Positions 1 to 8,872 of a DNA stretch of 17,212 bases are shown here, in pieces. Under the pieces are notes generated by a model. That model did not search any database and was not told where the DNA came from. It saw nothing but the letters and a program-made list of their open reading frames with translations. Each line of letters starts with the position of its first letter. Positions within the stretch are counted from its first letter, which is position 1. The DNA is from DASSKF01 sp035690725 (GTDB taxonomy: Bacteria > Actinomycetota > Actinomycetes > Actinomycetales > Dermatophilaceae). A program made the translations under genes and the position numbers. The stretch is from contig DASSKF010000147.1 of the NCBI GenBank assembly GCA_035690725.1, positions 1 to 17,212 of the forward strand, written 5' to 3'.

Positions 1-999
1 CGCCCGGTGCTGTTCCGGGTCGGCGGCGGCGACGCCGAGCGGGCGCACCACAGCACGCTCCGTGCGCTCGAGCGAGCCGGTCGGGCACCGGCAGCCCTCC
101 GCGCGCTGCGGCGGCTCTCCGAACCGCCGCGGGCGCCGGCGACGGTGGCCGGGATCGACTTTCCCGGACTCGTGGGCCTCGCCGCCGGGGTCGACAAGGA
201 CGGCGTCGCCCTCCGCGCCTGGCCGGCGCTGGGGTTCGGCTTCGTCGAGCTCGGCACCGTCACCGCCCACCCCCAGCCGGGCAACCCGGCGCCGCGGCTG
301 TTCCGGCTGCGCGAGTCCCGCGCGATCGTCAACCGCATGGGGTTCAACAACGCCGGTGCCGGGGCGCTCGCGGAGCGGCTGCGCGGCGCCGGAGCGGTCG
401 GCATACCGGTGGGGGTGTCGATCGGCAAGACGAAGGTGACGCCGGTCGAGGAGGCGACCGGGGACTACCTGGCGTCGGTGCGGGCCCTGGACGGGCTGGC
501 CGACTACGTCGCGGTCAACGTCTCCAGCCCCAACACCCCCGGCCTGCGCTCGCTGCAGGACGCCGGCCCGCTGCGCGAGCTGCTCGGTGCCGTGACCGCC
601 GCCTCGTCCGCGCCGGTGTTCGTCAAGCTCGCGCCGGACCTCACCGACCACGCCATCGGGGAGGCGCTGCAGGTCTGCGCGGACACCGGCGTCCGCGGCG
701 TGGTCGCCACCAACACCACCCTGTCCCGCGAGGGCGTGGACCTGCGCGACGCGGTCCTCGCCCGGGAGGCCGGCGGGCTCTCGGGGGCGCCGCTGACCGT
801 CCGGGCCCGCGAGGTGGTGCGGTTCGTCAGTACCCACACCGACCTGCCGGTGATCGGCGTCGGCGGCGTCATGACCGTCGCGGACGGGCTGGCCCTGCTC
901 GAGGCGGGCGCGTCGCTGCTGCAGCTCTACTCGGGCTTCGTCTACGGCGGATCGGGCCTGGTCTCCGGCCTCAACGCCGCGACCCGGGCCCCCCGGTAG
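1..999 (+). CDS. pyrD: Dihydroorotate dehydrogenase (quinone), class 2, 5'-truncated by the window edge
   Basis: Oxidises dihydroorotate to orotate in de novo pyrimidine synthesis, using FMN and passing electrons to membrane quinone. The class 2 pattern is clear. An N-terminal helix region has DAERAHH. It is followed by GLAAGVDKDG, the GFGFVELGTVT strand, NRMGFNN and the catalytic loop NVSSPNTPGLR; the second Ser (about residue 174 counted from the GTG at 7) is the class 2 catalytic base. Later come VVATNTT and GVGGV, and the C-terminal LLQLYSGFVYGG binds FMN phosphate. The frame is open to base 1. The GTG at 7 falls inside the membrane-associating N-terminal region, where homologues have a few residues more, so the true start is probably just outside the window. 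The C-terminus is complete. The gap to the mutase gene is only 18 bases. Confidence 0.95.
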   Translation, partial: RPVLFRVGGGDAERAHHSTLRALERAGRAPAALRALRRLSEPPRAPATVAGIDFPGLVGLAAGVDKDGVALRAWPALGFGFVELGTVTAHPQPGNPAPRLFRLRESRAIVNRMGFNNAGAGALAERLRGAGAVGIPVGVSIGKTKVTPVEEATGDYLASVRALDGLADYVAVNVSSPNTPGLRSLQDAGPLRELLGAVTAASSAPVFVKLAPDLTDHAIGEALQVCADTGVRGVVATNTTLSREGVDLRDAVLAREAGGLSGAPLTVRAREVVRFVSTHTDLPVIGVGGVMTVADGLALLEAGASLLQLYSGFVYGGSGLVSGLNAATRAPR

Positions 1000-1004
1000 C
1001 GGTC

Positions 1005-1010
1005 TAGTCT
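1005..1010 (+). promoter_or_regulatory. Candidate -10 box (TAGTCT) of a leaderless promoter for the mutase gene
   Basis: TAGTCT fits the actinobacterial TANNNT -10 pattern and ends 7 bases before the ATG at 1018, the spacing expected when transcription starts at or next to the start codon. There is no convincing Shine-Dalgarno sequence in the 18-base gap. No good -35 hexamer is visible, so this is tentative. Confidence 0.35.
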
Positions 1011-1017
1011 GCGGGAC

Positions 1018-2622
<1,605 letters not shown>

Positions 2623-3099
2623 GCCGGCAGCGGCGGCTCGCCGGCCTGGCCCTCGTGGTCCTGGCCGCCCTGGTCGTCGGGCTGTTCAACGCCTGCGGCT
2701 CCGGGGACGACCTCGGGTTCACGCCCGGCCCCAGCGCCACGCCCGGCCTCTCGCCGGCACCGTCGGGATCGCCCGTGCCCTCGGGGTCACCCACCGCCTC
2801 CGCCGACGACGGTGTGCCGACCGTCGCCTACGCGGAGCTGCCACCTGAGGCGCACCACGCCATCGACCTCATCGACCGGGGCGGCCCCTACCCCTACCGG
2901 CAGGACGACGGCACCTTCTCCAACCGGGAGCGCCTGCTGCCGGAGGAGCCGGACGGCTACTACCGCGAGTACACGGTGGAGACGCCGGGCTCGCAAGACC
3001 GGGGCGCCCGGCGGATCGTGGCGGCCCGGGACGGCACGCTCTACTACACCGACGACCACTACGAGTCCTTCCGCAGGATCGACCGGTGAGGAGGGCGGC

Positions 3100-3501
3100 G
3101 TGACGCTCGAGGAGCTGCTCACGGCCGACGAGGGCCGGGTGCTCGCCGGGGCCGACCTGCAGCCGGCACCCGACCCGGCCGAGGTCGCCGCGGCGGCCCG
3201 CGGCGCGGCGTGGCGGTTCGTGCACCTCGACACGAGCACGGCCGGCGACAAGGCGACTGCCCTCGGCCTCGCGCAGGCGGCCTTCGGCCTGCCGGAGTGG
3301 TTCGGCCGGAACTGGGACGCCCTCGCCGATGCGCTCTCCGACGTCACGGACGACGGCGGTGTCCTCGTGCTGTGGAGCGGCGTCGTGCCGCTGCGCTCCG
3401 CCGACCCGGCGACGGCGGCGGCGCTGCTCGACGTCCTCACCGACCGGGCCGCCGACCGGGACCCGCGCGGGGGCGGGCCGTTCTGCGTCGTCGTCACCTG
3501 A
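3100..3501 (+). CDS. Barstar-family ribonuclease inhibitor
   Basis: A 133-residue cytoplasmic protein expected to bind and block the ribonuclease encoded immediately upstream before export. The barstar family signature lies at about residues 57-80: FGLPEWFGRNWDALADAL. It corresponds to the barstar helix whose two Asp residues (Asp35 and Asp39 in Bacillus barstar) plug the barnase active site; here they are Asp73 and Asp77. The strand VLVLWSG and the C-terminal FCVVV strand also fit the fold. The N-terminal about 35 residues are an extension relative to the 89-residue Bacillus protein. The start is GTG at 3100, preceded by AGGAGGG at 3089-3095, overlapping the ribonuclease stop region, which implies translational coupling. 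Specific pairing with the adjacent ribonuclease is inferred from adjacency and family knowledge. Confidence 0.88.
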   Translation: MTLEELLTADEGRVLAGADLQPAPDPAEVAAAARGAAWRFVHLDTSTAGDKATALGLAQAAFGLPEWFGRNWDALADALSDVTDDGGVLVLWSGVVPLRSADPATAAALLDVLTDRAADRDPRGGGPFCVVVT

Positions 3502-3531
3502 CACCGTGTCCGGTCGCGGTGGGGGCCGGGC

Positions 3532-3537
3532 TACCCT
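3532..3537 (+). promoter_or_regulatory. Candidate -10 box (TACCCT) upstream of the amidohydrolase
   Basis: TACCCT fits TANNNT and ends 9 bases before the GTG at 3547. No Shine-Dalgarno sequence is visible between it and the start, so a leaderless or nearly leaderless mRNA is possible. No clear -35 is seen. Confidence 0.3.
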
Positions 3538-3546
3538 TGGGCTCTT

Positions 3547-4743
3547 GTGGAACCCTCACCCGTGCTCGCCGAGCTCCTCGCTGCCGTCGAGGCGCGCAAG
3601 GACGACCTGCGGGACTGGCGACGGGACCTGCACGCACACCCGGAGACCGCGTGGCAGGAGCACCGCACGACCTCCTTCGTCGCCGAACGGCTGACGGCGG
3701 CGGGCGTCCGCGTCCGCCCCCTGCCCGGCACGGGACTGGTCGCGGACATCGGCGCCGAGGACCCGGCATACCGGGTCGCGTTGCGGGCGGACCTGGACGC
3801 GCTGCCCCTGCCCGAGCGCACCGGGCTGCCCTGGTCCTCCAGGACGGCCGACGTCTGCCACGCCTGCGGTCACGACGTCCACACCGTCGCCGTGCTCGGC
3901 GCCGGACTCGCGCTCCAGGAGCTCGCCGACCGGCTCGCCGAGGGCGGTATCGCCGTGCGCCTGGTCTTCCAGCCGGCCGAGGAGGTCATGCCCGGCGGCG
4001 CGCACACCGTGCTGCAACAGGGGGTGCTCGACGAGGTGGACCGGTGCCTGGCCGTGCACTGCGACCCCACGATCGAGGTCGGCCGGGTGGGGCTCGTCGA
4101 GGGGCCGATCACCGCGGCGGCGGACGCCATCAGCGTCACGCTGACCGGGCGCGGGGGGCACACGTCGCGGCCGCACCTGACCCAGGACCTGACCTACGCG
4201 CTGGGCAAGCTCGTGACCGACGTGCCGGCCGTGCTCTCCCGGCGGCTCGACCCGCGCTCGGGCGTCGCCCTGGTGTGGGGCAAGGTGCACGCCGGTGTCG
4301 CCGTCAACGTCATCCCGTCGACCGGGTCGGCGGAGGGGACCCTGCGGGTGCTGGACGCCGGGGCGTGGGAAGCGGCCGGCGACGTCGTCACCGAGGTGAT
4401 CCACCAGGTCGTCGCGCCCTACGGGGTGACCGCCCACGTGGAGCACGTCCGGGGCGTCCCACCGGTCGTGAACGACGCGGACGCGGTGGAGGCGTTCCGC
4501 CTCGGCGCGTCCGGTGCCCTGGGGGAGGAGTCGGTCGTCCCGACGCGGCAGTCGCTGGGCGGGGAGGACTTCGGGTGGTACCTCACCGCGGCGCCGGGTG
4601 CGCTGGCCCGGCTCGGCACCCGCTCACCGGGGGGCCCGACCTACGAGCTGCACCAGGGCGACCTCGTCGTCGACGAGGACGCCGTCGGGGTCGGGGCGCG
4701 GTTGCTCGCCGCCACCGTCCTCGCCTCGGCTACCGGCCGGTAG
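3547..4743 (+). CDS. M20 family amidohydrolase (M20D type: hippurate/N-acyl-amino-acid/IAA-amide hydrolase-like)
   Basis: A 398-residue cytosolic di-metal amidohydrolase expected to cleave an N-acyl amino acid or similar amide; the exact substrate cannot be read from sequence. The N-terminus WRRDLHAHPE (24-33) is typical. Metal ligands of the M20D subfamily are present: Cys107 and His109 in CHACGHD, Glu145-Glu146 in FQPAEE, His171 in AVHC and His369 in ELHQ. The dimerisation (lid) domain begins near GRGGHTSRPH (201-210). The GTG start at 3547 puts the conserved first helix at the usual place. It lies 45 bases after the inhibitor gene and 133 bases before the nucleoside-binding lipoprotein, on the same strand. 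It resembles the amidohydrolases that accompany nucleoside transporter loci in other actinobacteria (recollection, not checked). Confidence 0.88.
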   Translation: MEPSPVLAELLAAVEARKDDLRDWRRDLHAHPETAWQEHRTTSFVAERLTAAGVRVRPLPGTGLVADIGAEDPAYRVALRADLDALPLPERTGLPWSSRTADVCHACGHDVHTVAVLGAGLALQELADRLAEGGIAVRLVFQPAEEVMPGGAHTVLQQGVLDEVDRCLAVHCDPTIEVGRVGLVEGPITAAADAISVTLTGRGGHTSRPHLTQDLTYALGKLVTDVPAVLSRRLDPRSGVALVWGKVHAGVAVNVIPSTGSAEGTLRVLDAGAWEAAGDVVTEVIHQVVAPYGVTAHVEHVRGVPPVVNDADAVEAFRLGASGALGEESVVPTRQSLGGEDFGWYLTAAPGALARLGTRSPGGPTYELHQGDLVVDEDAVGVGARLLAATVLASATGR

Positions 4744-4794
4744 CACGACCTCGTCGCGGCCACGTAACGGTTGCGTATCCCGGGGCTCGCGTGG

Positions 4795-4824
4795 CAGACA
4801 GCATCCCAACTCGCGAGATAGAGT
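4795..4824 (+). promoter_or_regulatory. Candidate promoter of the nucleoside uptake operon, with an 8-bp palindrome in the spacer
   Basis: CAGACA at 4795-4800 (four of six matches to TTGACA) is followed after 18 bases by TAGAGT at 4819-4824 (TANNNT). The predicted transcript would start near 4831 with a leader of about 45 bases. The perfect palindrome CTCGCGAG (4810-4817) lies between the two boxes and could be an operator half or core. An imperfect dyad (GCCCA at 4838-4842 with TGGGC at 4853-4857) lies in the predicted leader. This is pattern matching only. Confidence 0.4.
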
Positions 4825-4876
4825 TCCCCGCGGTCACGCCCATCCCGGCGCGTGGGCACCAGAAGAAGGAGACGCA

Positions 4877-6019
4877 GTGCGTTCGGTCATGAAGGTGGCG
4901 ACCGCCGTGGCCCTGGTGGGGCTGACGGCGACGGCGTGCGGGAGCAAGCCCGCAAGCAGCGGCAGCACGGGCTCGGGGGAGACGGGCGCGGCCCCGTCGG
5001 CGGCGAGCACGTCCGGCAGCACGGGGGGCGCCACCGGGGGGAGCGCCTCCGGCAATGCCCTCGAGGCGTGCATGGTCCTCGACACCGGTGGTGTCGACGA
5101 CCGCTCGTTCAACCAGTCCTCCTGGGCCGGCATGCAGGCCGCCCACGAGGCCAACTCGAACATCAAGATCAGCTACGTGTCGTCGGGCAGCCAGAACGAC
5201 TACGTGCCGAACCTCAACGCCGAGGTGAACAAGGGCTGCGAGACGATCCTCGCGGTCGGCGGGCTGATGGCCGACGCGGTGAAGAAGGTGTCCAAGCAGA
5301 ACCCGGACTCCCACTTCGCCGAGATCGACGCCCCGTCCAGCGGGAAGAACGTCTACGGCCTGCAGTACAACACCGCCCAGGCTGCGTTCCTCGGTGGCTA
5401 CCTGGCCGCCGGGATGACCGAGAGCGGCAAGGTCGCCACGTGGGGCGGGCTCAACATCCCACCGGTCACGATCTACATGGACGGCTTCTGGGAGGGCGTG
5501 CAGTACCACAACAAGAAGAAGGGCACGAACGTCCAGGTCCTCGGCTGGAACGAGAAGAACCAGAAGGGCGGCACCTTCTCGCAGTCCTTCACCGACCAGA
5601 ACAAGGGGCGGTCGATCACCCAGGCGTTCATGCAGCAGGGTGCCGACATCGTGTTCCCGGTCGCGGGCAGCGCCGGGCTGGGTGCCGGAGCCGCTGCCAA
5701 GGCCTCCGGTGGCAAGCTCAACCTGATGTGGGTCGACACCGACGGTTGCAAGAGCGCCCCGCAGTACTGCCAGTACTTCGTCACCAGCGTGACCAAGGGC
5801 ATCACCACGTCGGTGCAGGAGTACCTCCAGAAGTCGGCTGACGGCGACTTCCCGACCGGGAACTACGTCGGCACCCTGGAGAACGACGGTGTGGGCCTGT
5901 CTCCGTATCACGAGTTCGACTCGAAGGTGCCGGCCGACCTGAAGAAGGAGATCGACCAGATCAAGTCGGACATCATCGCCGGCAAGATCAAGATCACCTC
6001 CCCGGCCCAGCCGAAGTAG
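4877..6019 (+). CDS. BMP family nucleoside-binding lipoprotein of an ABC transporter
   Basis: The 380-residue extracytoplasmic substrate-binding component, related to Bmp/PnrA (TmpC) and BmpA-type nucleoside receptors. A short lipoprotein signal ends in LTATAC with lipidated Cys21. A Ser/Gly/Thr/Ala-rich tether covers about 22-59, then the two-lobed binding domain. Family hallmarks are CMVLDTGGVDDRSFNQSS (about 65-82, starting at C65), the following segment ILAVGG, and MWVDTDG near the hinge of the ligand site. AAGGAG at 4866-4871 sits 5 bases before the GTG at 4877. An in-frame ATG at 4889 is an alternative but would shorten the signal n-region. The gene heads the operon and is followed by a strong hairpin before the ATPase gene, consistent with higher expression of the binding protein. 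The purine versus pyrimidine preference cannot be decided here; the neighbours suggest broad nucleoside uptake. Confidence 0.92.
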   Translation: MRSVMKVATAVALVGLTATACGSKPASSGSTGSGETGAAPSAASTSGSTGGATGGSASGNALEACMVLDTGGVDDRSFNQSSWAGMQAAHEANSNIKISYVSSGSQNDYVPNLNAEVNKGCETILAVGGLMADAVKKVSKQNPDSHFAEIDAPSSGKNVYGLQYNTAQAAFLGGYLAAGMTESGKVATWGGLNIPPVTIYMDGFWEGVQYHNKKKGTNVQVLGWNEKNQKGGTFSQSFTDQNKGRSITQAFMQQGADIVFPVAGSAGLGAGAAAKASGGKLNLMWVDTDGCKSAPQYCQYFVTSVTKGITTSVQEYLQKSADGDFPTGNYVGTLENDGVGLSPYHEFDSKVPADLKKEIDQIKSDIIAGKIKITSPAQPK

Positions 6020-6032
6020 TCCGCCGGGCGCA

Positions 6033-6070
6033 CGACGAGGAGGGCGGGCAGCAGCTCGCCCTCCTCGTCG
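6033..6070 (+). terminator. Strong intergenic hairpin (partial terminator or mRNA-processing/stabilising element)
   Basis: A perfect 14-bp inverted repeat: CGACGAGGAGGGCG (6033-6046) pairs with 6057-6070. The 10-base loop can pair further (G-U, G-C, C-G) to leave a 4-base loop. No T-run follows. It lies 13 bases after the stop of the binding-protein gene and 46 bases before the ATPase start, so it probably dampens read-through or protects the upstream mRNA end. Confidence 0.65.
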
Positions 6071-6116
6071 GCGTACGCCGTCCCCACTCACTCCACCAGC
6101 CCCCGGAAGTACTCAC

Positions 6117-7649
6117 GTGAAGCTCGAGCTACGCGGCATCACCAAGCGATTCGGATCGCTGGTGGCCAACGACCACATCGACCTCGTGGTCGAGCCCGGT
6201 CAGATCCATGCCCTCCTGGGGGAGAACGGCGCCGGCAAGAGCACGCTGATGAACGTCCTCTACGGGCTCTACCAGCCCGACGAGGGCCAGATCCTGCTCG
6301 ACGACGAGCCGGTCTCCTTCTCCGGGCCCGGTGACGCGATCCGGGCGGGCATCGGCATGGTGCACCAGCACTTCATGCTGGTGCCCGTCTTCACGGTGGC
6401 GGAGAACGTCAGCCTCGGCCACGAGCGCACGAGCCCGGCCGGCTTCATCGACCGTCGCCGGGCACGCAAGGAGGTCGCTGAGGTCTCCCGGCGCTACGGC
6501 CTCCACGTGCCCGCGGACGCCCTCATCGAAGACCTTCCCGTCGGCGTCCAGCAGCGGGTGGAGATCATCAAGGCCCTCGTCCGGGACGCCCAGGTGCTCA
6601 TCCTCGACGAACCCACGGCGGTCCTGACTCCGCAGGAGACCGACGAGCTGATGGAGGTCATGCGCTCGCTGCGTGACAGCGGCACGTCGATCGTCTTCAT
6701 CAGTCACAAGTTGCGCGAGGTCCGCGAGGTCGCTGACACCGTCACGGTCATCCGCCACGGAGCGGTGGTGGCGCAGGTGCCGCCGAGCACGTCGGCACAG
6801 GAGCTGGCCTCCCTCATGGTCGGCCGCCCGGTCCAGCTGACCGTGGACAAGGACCCGGCCGAGCCCGGGGAGCCGGTGCTGCAGGTGGAGGACCTGCGGG
6901 TCGTGGATCCCCGTGGTCAGGTCCTCGTCGACGACGTGTCGCTCGAGGTCCGCGCCGGCGAGGTCTACGCCATCGCGGGCGTGCAGGGCAACGGGCAGTC
7001 CGAGCTGGTCGAGGCCCTCGTCGGGCTGACCGAGCTGGAGGGCGGACGGGTGCTGCTCGGCGGCCGGGACCTCGCCGGTGAGTCGGTGGAGCGGGTCCTC
7101 CGGGGCGGTATCGGCTACGTGCCCGAGGACCGCCTGCACGACGGGCTCGTCGGCAGCTTCACCATCGCCGAGAACCTCGTGCTGGACATGCACAGCCGCG
7201 CGCCCTTCGGCTCCTCGGTGAGCCTGAACCTCACGACCATCAACGAGAACGCCGAGCAGCGCATCGAGGAGTTCGACATCCGGACGCCGTCGGCGCAGTC
7301 ACCGGCGTCGACGCTCTCCGGCGGCAACCAGCAGAAGGTCGTCCTGGCACGCGAGATGTCCCGCGCACTGCGGCTGCTCGTGGTCACCCAGCCGACTCGC
7401 GGACTCGATGTCGGGTCGATGGAGTTCGTCCACCGGCGGATCGTCGAGGAACGCGACAAGGGCACCGCGGTGCTGCTCGTCTCCACCGAGCTGGACGAGG
7501 TGATCGGCCTCGCCGACCGGATCGGGGTCATGTACCGGGGGTCCATCATCGGGGAGCTGCCGGGCGGCGCCCCCGCCGAGGAGATCGGCCTGCTCATGGC
7601 CGGCCACGCCGGCGAGTCCGAGGACGGCACCATCAAGGAGGACGCATGA
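6117..7649 (+). CDS. Nucleoside ABC transporter, tandem-domain ATP-binding protein
   Basis: A 510-residue ATPase energising the BMP-type uptake system at the inner face of the membrane, with two fused nucleotide-binding domains as in sugar/nucleoside importers (RbsA/NupO type). Domain 1 has Walker A GENGAGKST (35-43), the signature LPVGVQQR (140-147) and Walker B VLILDEPT (160-167). Domain 2 has a degenerate Walker A, GVQGNGQS (288-295), in which Lys is replaced by Gln294, as usual for this class. It also has a full LSGGNQQK signature (400-407) and a TQPTRGLD Walker B region. The ATP site built on the domain 2 P-loop is therefore probably weak or regulatory, a family trait. The start is GTG at 6117 with GGAAG at 6105-6109. 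The stop overlaps the next gene as ATGA. Confidence 0.95.
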   Translation: MKLELRGITKRFGSLVANDHIDLVVEPGQIHALLGENGAGKSTLMNVLYGLYQPDEGQILLDDEPVSFSGPGDAIRAGIGMVHQHFMLVPVFTVAENVSLGHERTSPAGFIDRRRARKEVAEVSRRYGLHVPADALIEDLPVGVQQRVEIIKALVRDAQVLILDEPTAVLTPQETDELMEVMRSLRDSGTSIVFISHKLREVREVADTVTVIRHGAVVAQVPPSTSAQELASLMVGRPVQLTVDKDPAEPGEPVLQVEDLRVVDPRGQVLVDDVSLEVRAGEVYAIAGVQGNGQSELVEALVGLTELEGGRVLLGGRDLAGESVERVLRGGIGYVPEDRLHDGLVGSFTIAENLVLDMHSRAPFGSSVSLNLTTINENAEQRIEEFDIRTPSAQSPASTLSGGNQQKVVLAREMSRALRLLVVTQPTRGLDVGSMEFVHRRIVEERDKGTAVLLVSTELDEVIGLADRIGVMYRGSIIGELPGGAPAEEIGLLMAGHAGESEDGTIKEDA

Positions 7650-8872
7650 GCGCCGGCACCGACGAGGAGGCGGAGCCCAGGGCCCGTCGCTTCCGCTGGG
7701 GCGAGGGCGAGCGGCCGGTCCTGGTGACCGTGCTCTCGCTGTTCTGTGCTGCGGTGATCGGGTCCATCCTCATCGCGGTCGCCGACGAGGAGACGCGGAC
7801 CGCGATGAGCTACTTCTTCGCGTACCCGTGGGACACCTTCACGGCGGCGGGCAAGGCCATCGGCGCGGCATGGGTATCCCTCTTCGAGGGAGCGATCCTG
7901 CGCCCCTCCGCACTGGCCAGCGGCAACCCGAGCGCGATCCTGGCGCCGATCTCCGAGACGCTGGTGAGTGCCACGCCGCTCATCCTGGGTGGCCTGTCGG
8001 TGGCCCTGGCGTTCCGCGCCGGACTGCTCAACATCGGGGGGCAGGGACAGATCATCGCGGGCGCCGTGGCCGCGGCGTTCGTCGGCTTCCACTGGCACAT
8101 GCCCGTCGGCATCCACCTGGTCGCCGCCCTCGCCGCGGGCATCGTCGGTGGGGCGATCTGGGGTGGGATCGCGGGACTCCTCAAGGCCCGCACCGGGGCC
8201 CACGAGGTCATCTCGACCATCATGCTCAACTACGTCGCGCTCTACTCCCTGGCCTACCTGCTCAACGTCAAGGGCTTCCAGGCTCCGCCGTACGGCCAGG
8301 CGATCTCCAACAACGTCGACGAGACGGCGCGATTCCCCCCGCTCTTCACCTCGAGCCTGCGAGTGAACCTCAGCCTCGTCCTCGCCCTGCTCGCTGCGGT
8401 GGGCGTGTGGTGGCTGCTCACCCGCAGCAGCCTCGGCTTCCGGCTCCGCGCGGTCGGTGCGAACCAGCACGCGGCACGCACGGCCGGCATGAACGTGGGC
8501 CGGTCCTACATCTGGGTCATGCTCCTCGCCGGAGCCCTGTCCGGGATGGCCGGCTGCGCGCAGATCCTCGGGACCAACCCGGCGGTCACCAACGACATCG
8601 ACGCGGGCATCGGATTCGACGCCATCACAGTCGCCCTGCTCGGCCGCAGCAAGCCCGGTCCCACGGTCATGGCCGGCCTGCTGTTCGGCGCGCTGCGTGC
8701 CGGCAGTGTGCAGATGCAGTCGAGCACCGGCACGCCGGTCGACCTGGTGCAGGTCGTGCAGTCCCTCATCGTGCTGTTCATCGCGGCGCCCGCCCTGGTC
8801 CGCGCCGTCTTCCGATTCAAGGGTGGGGGCGGCAGCCTCACCCAGGAGCTGGCGAAGGGGTGGAGCTCGTGA
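7646..8872 (+). CDS. Nucleoside ABC transporter permease 1 (branched-chain/ribose-type permease family)
   Basis: A 408-residue polytopic membrane protein forming half of the transport channel. A charged cytoplasmic N-terminus (about 1-24) is followed by a first membrane helix (about 25-47) and many further hydrophobic segments. LAFRAGLLNIGGQGQIIAG (about 128-146) is the conserved first loop/helix motif of this permease family. RAVGANQHAARTAGMNV (about 269-285) is the cytoplasmic coupling-helix region contacting the ATPase. The C-terminus is short and cytoplasmic. AAGGAGG at 7635-7641, inside the last codons of the ATPase gene, serves the ATG at 7646, and the 4-base ATGA overlap implies translational coupling. 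A NupP-like role is inferred from the neighbours. Confidence 0.92.
   Translation: MSAGTDEEAEPRARRFRWGEGERPVLVTVLSLFCAAVIGSILIAVADEETRTAMSYFFAYPWDTFTAAGKAIGAAWVSLFEGAILRPSALASGNPSAILAPISETLVSATPLILGGLSVALAFRAGLLNIGGQGQIIAGAVAAAFVGFHWHMPVGIHLVAALAAGIVGGAIWGGIAGLLKARTGAHEVISTIMLNYVALYSLAYLLNVKGFQAPPYGQAISNNVDETARFPPLFTSSLRVNLSLVLALLAAVGVWWLLTRSSLGFRLRAVGANQHAARTAGMNVGRSYIWVMLLAGALSGMAGCAQILGTNPAVTNDIDAGIGFDAITVALLGRSKPGPTVMAGLLFGALRAGSVQMQSSTGTPVDLVQVVQSLIVLFIAAPALVRAVFRFKGGGGSLTQELAKGWSS

Noticed and set aside
2695..2715. Lipoprotein modification site at ribonuclease Cys36
   Set aside because: The residues before the Cys (FNA) do not fit the usual lipobox, so a lipid anchor is not claimed.
4838..4857. 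GCCCA/TGGGC dyad in the predicted BMP leader as a riboswitch or attenuator
   Set aside because: Too short and isolated; no conserved riboswitch core is recognisable in the leader.
4730..6091. Long open frame on the minus strand across the BMP lipoprotein gene (about 450 codons)
   Set aside because: It is a shadow of the coding strand in high-GC DNA: composition is Arg/Leu/Val/Asp-rich without recognisable domains, while the plus frame is a clear BMP protein.
7115..8470. Long minus-strand open frame across the ATPase and permease 1 genes
   Set aside because: No family motifs, extreme Arg/Asp/Gly/Glu content, and the plus-strand genes are unambiguous.
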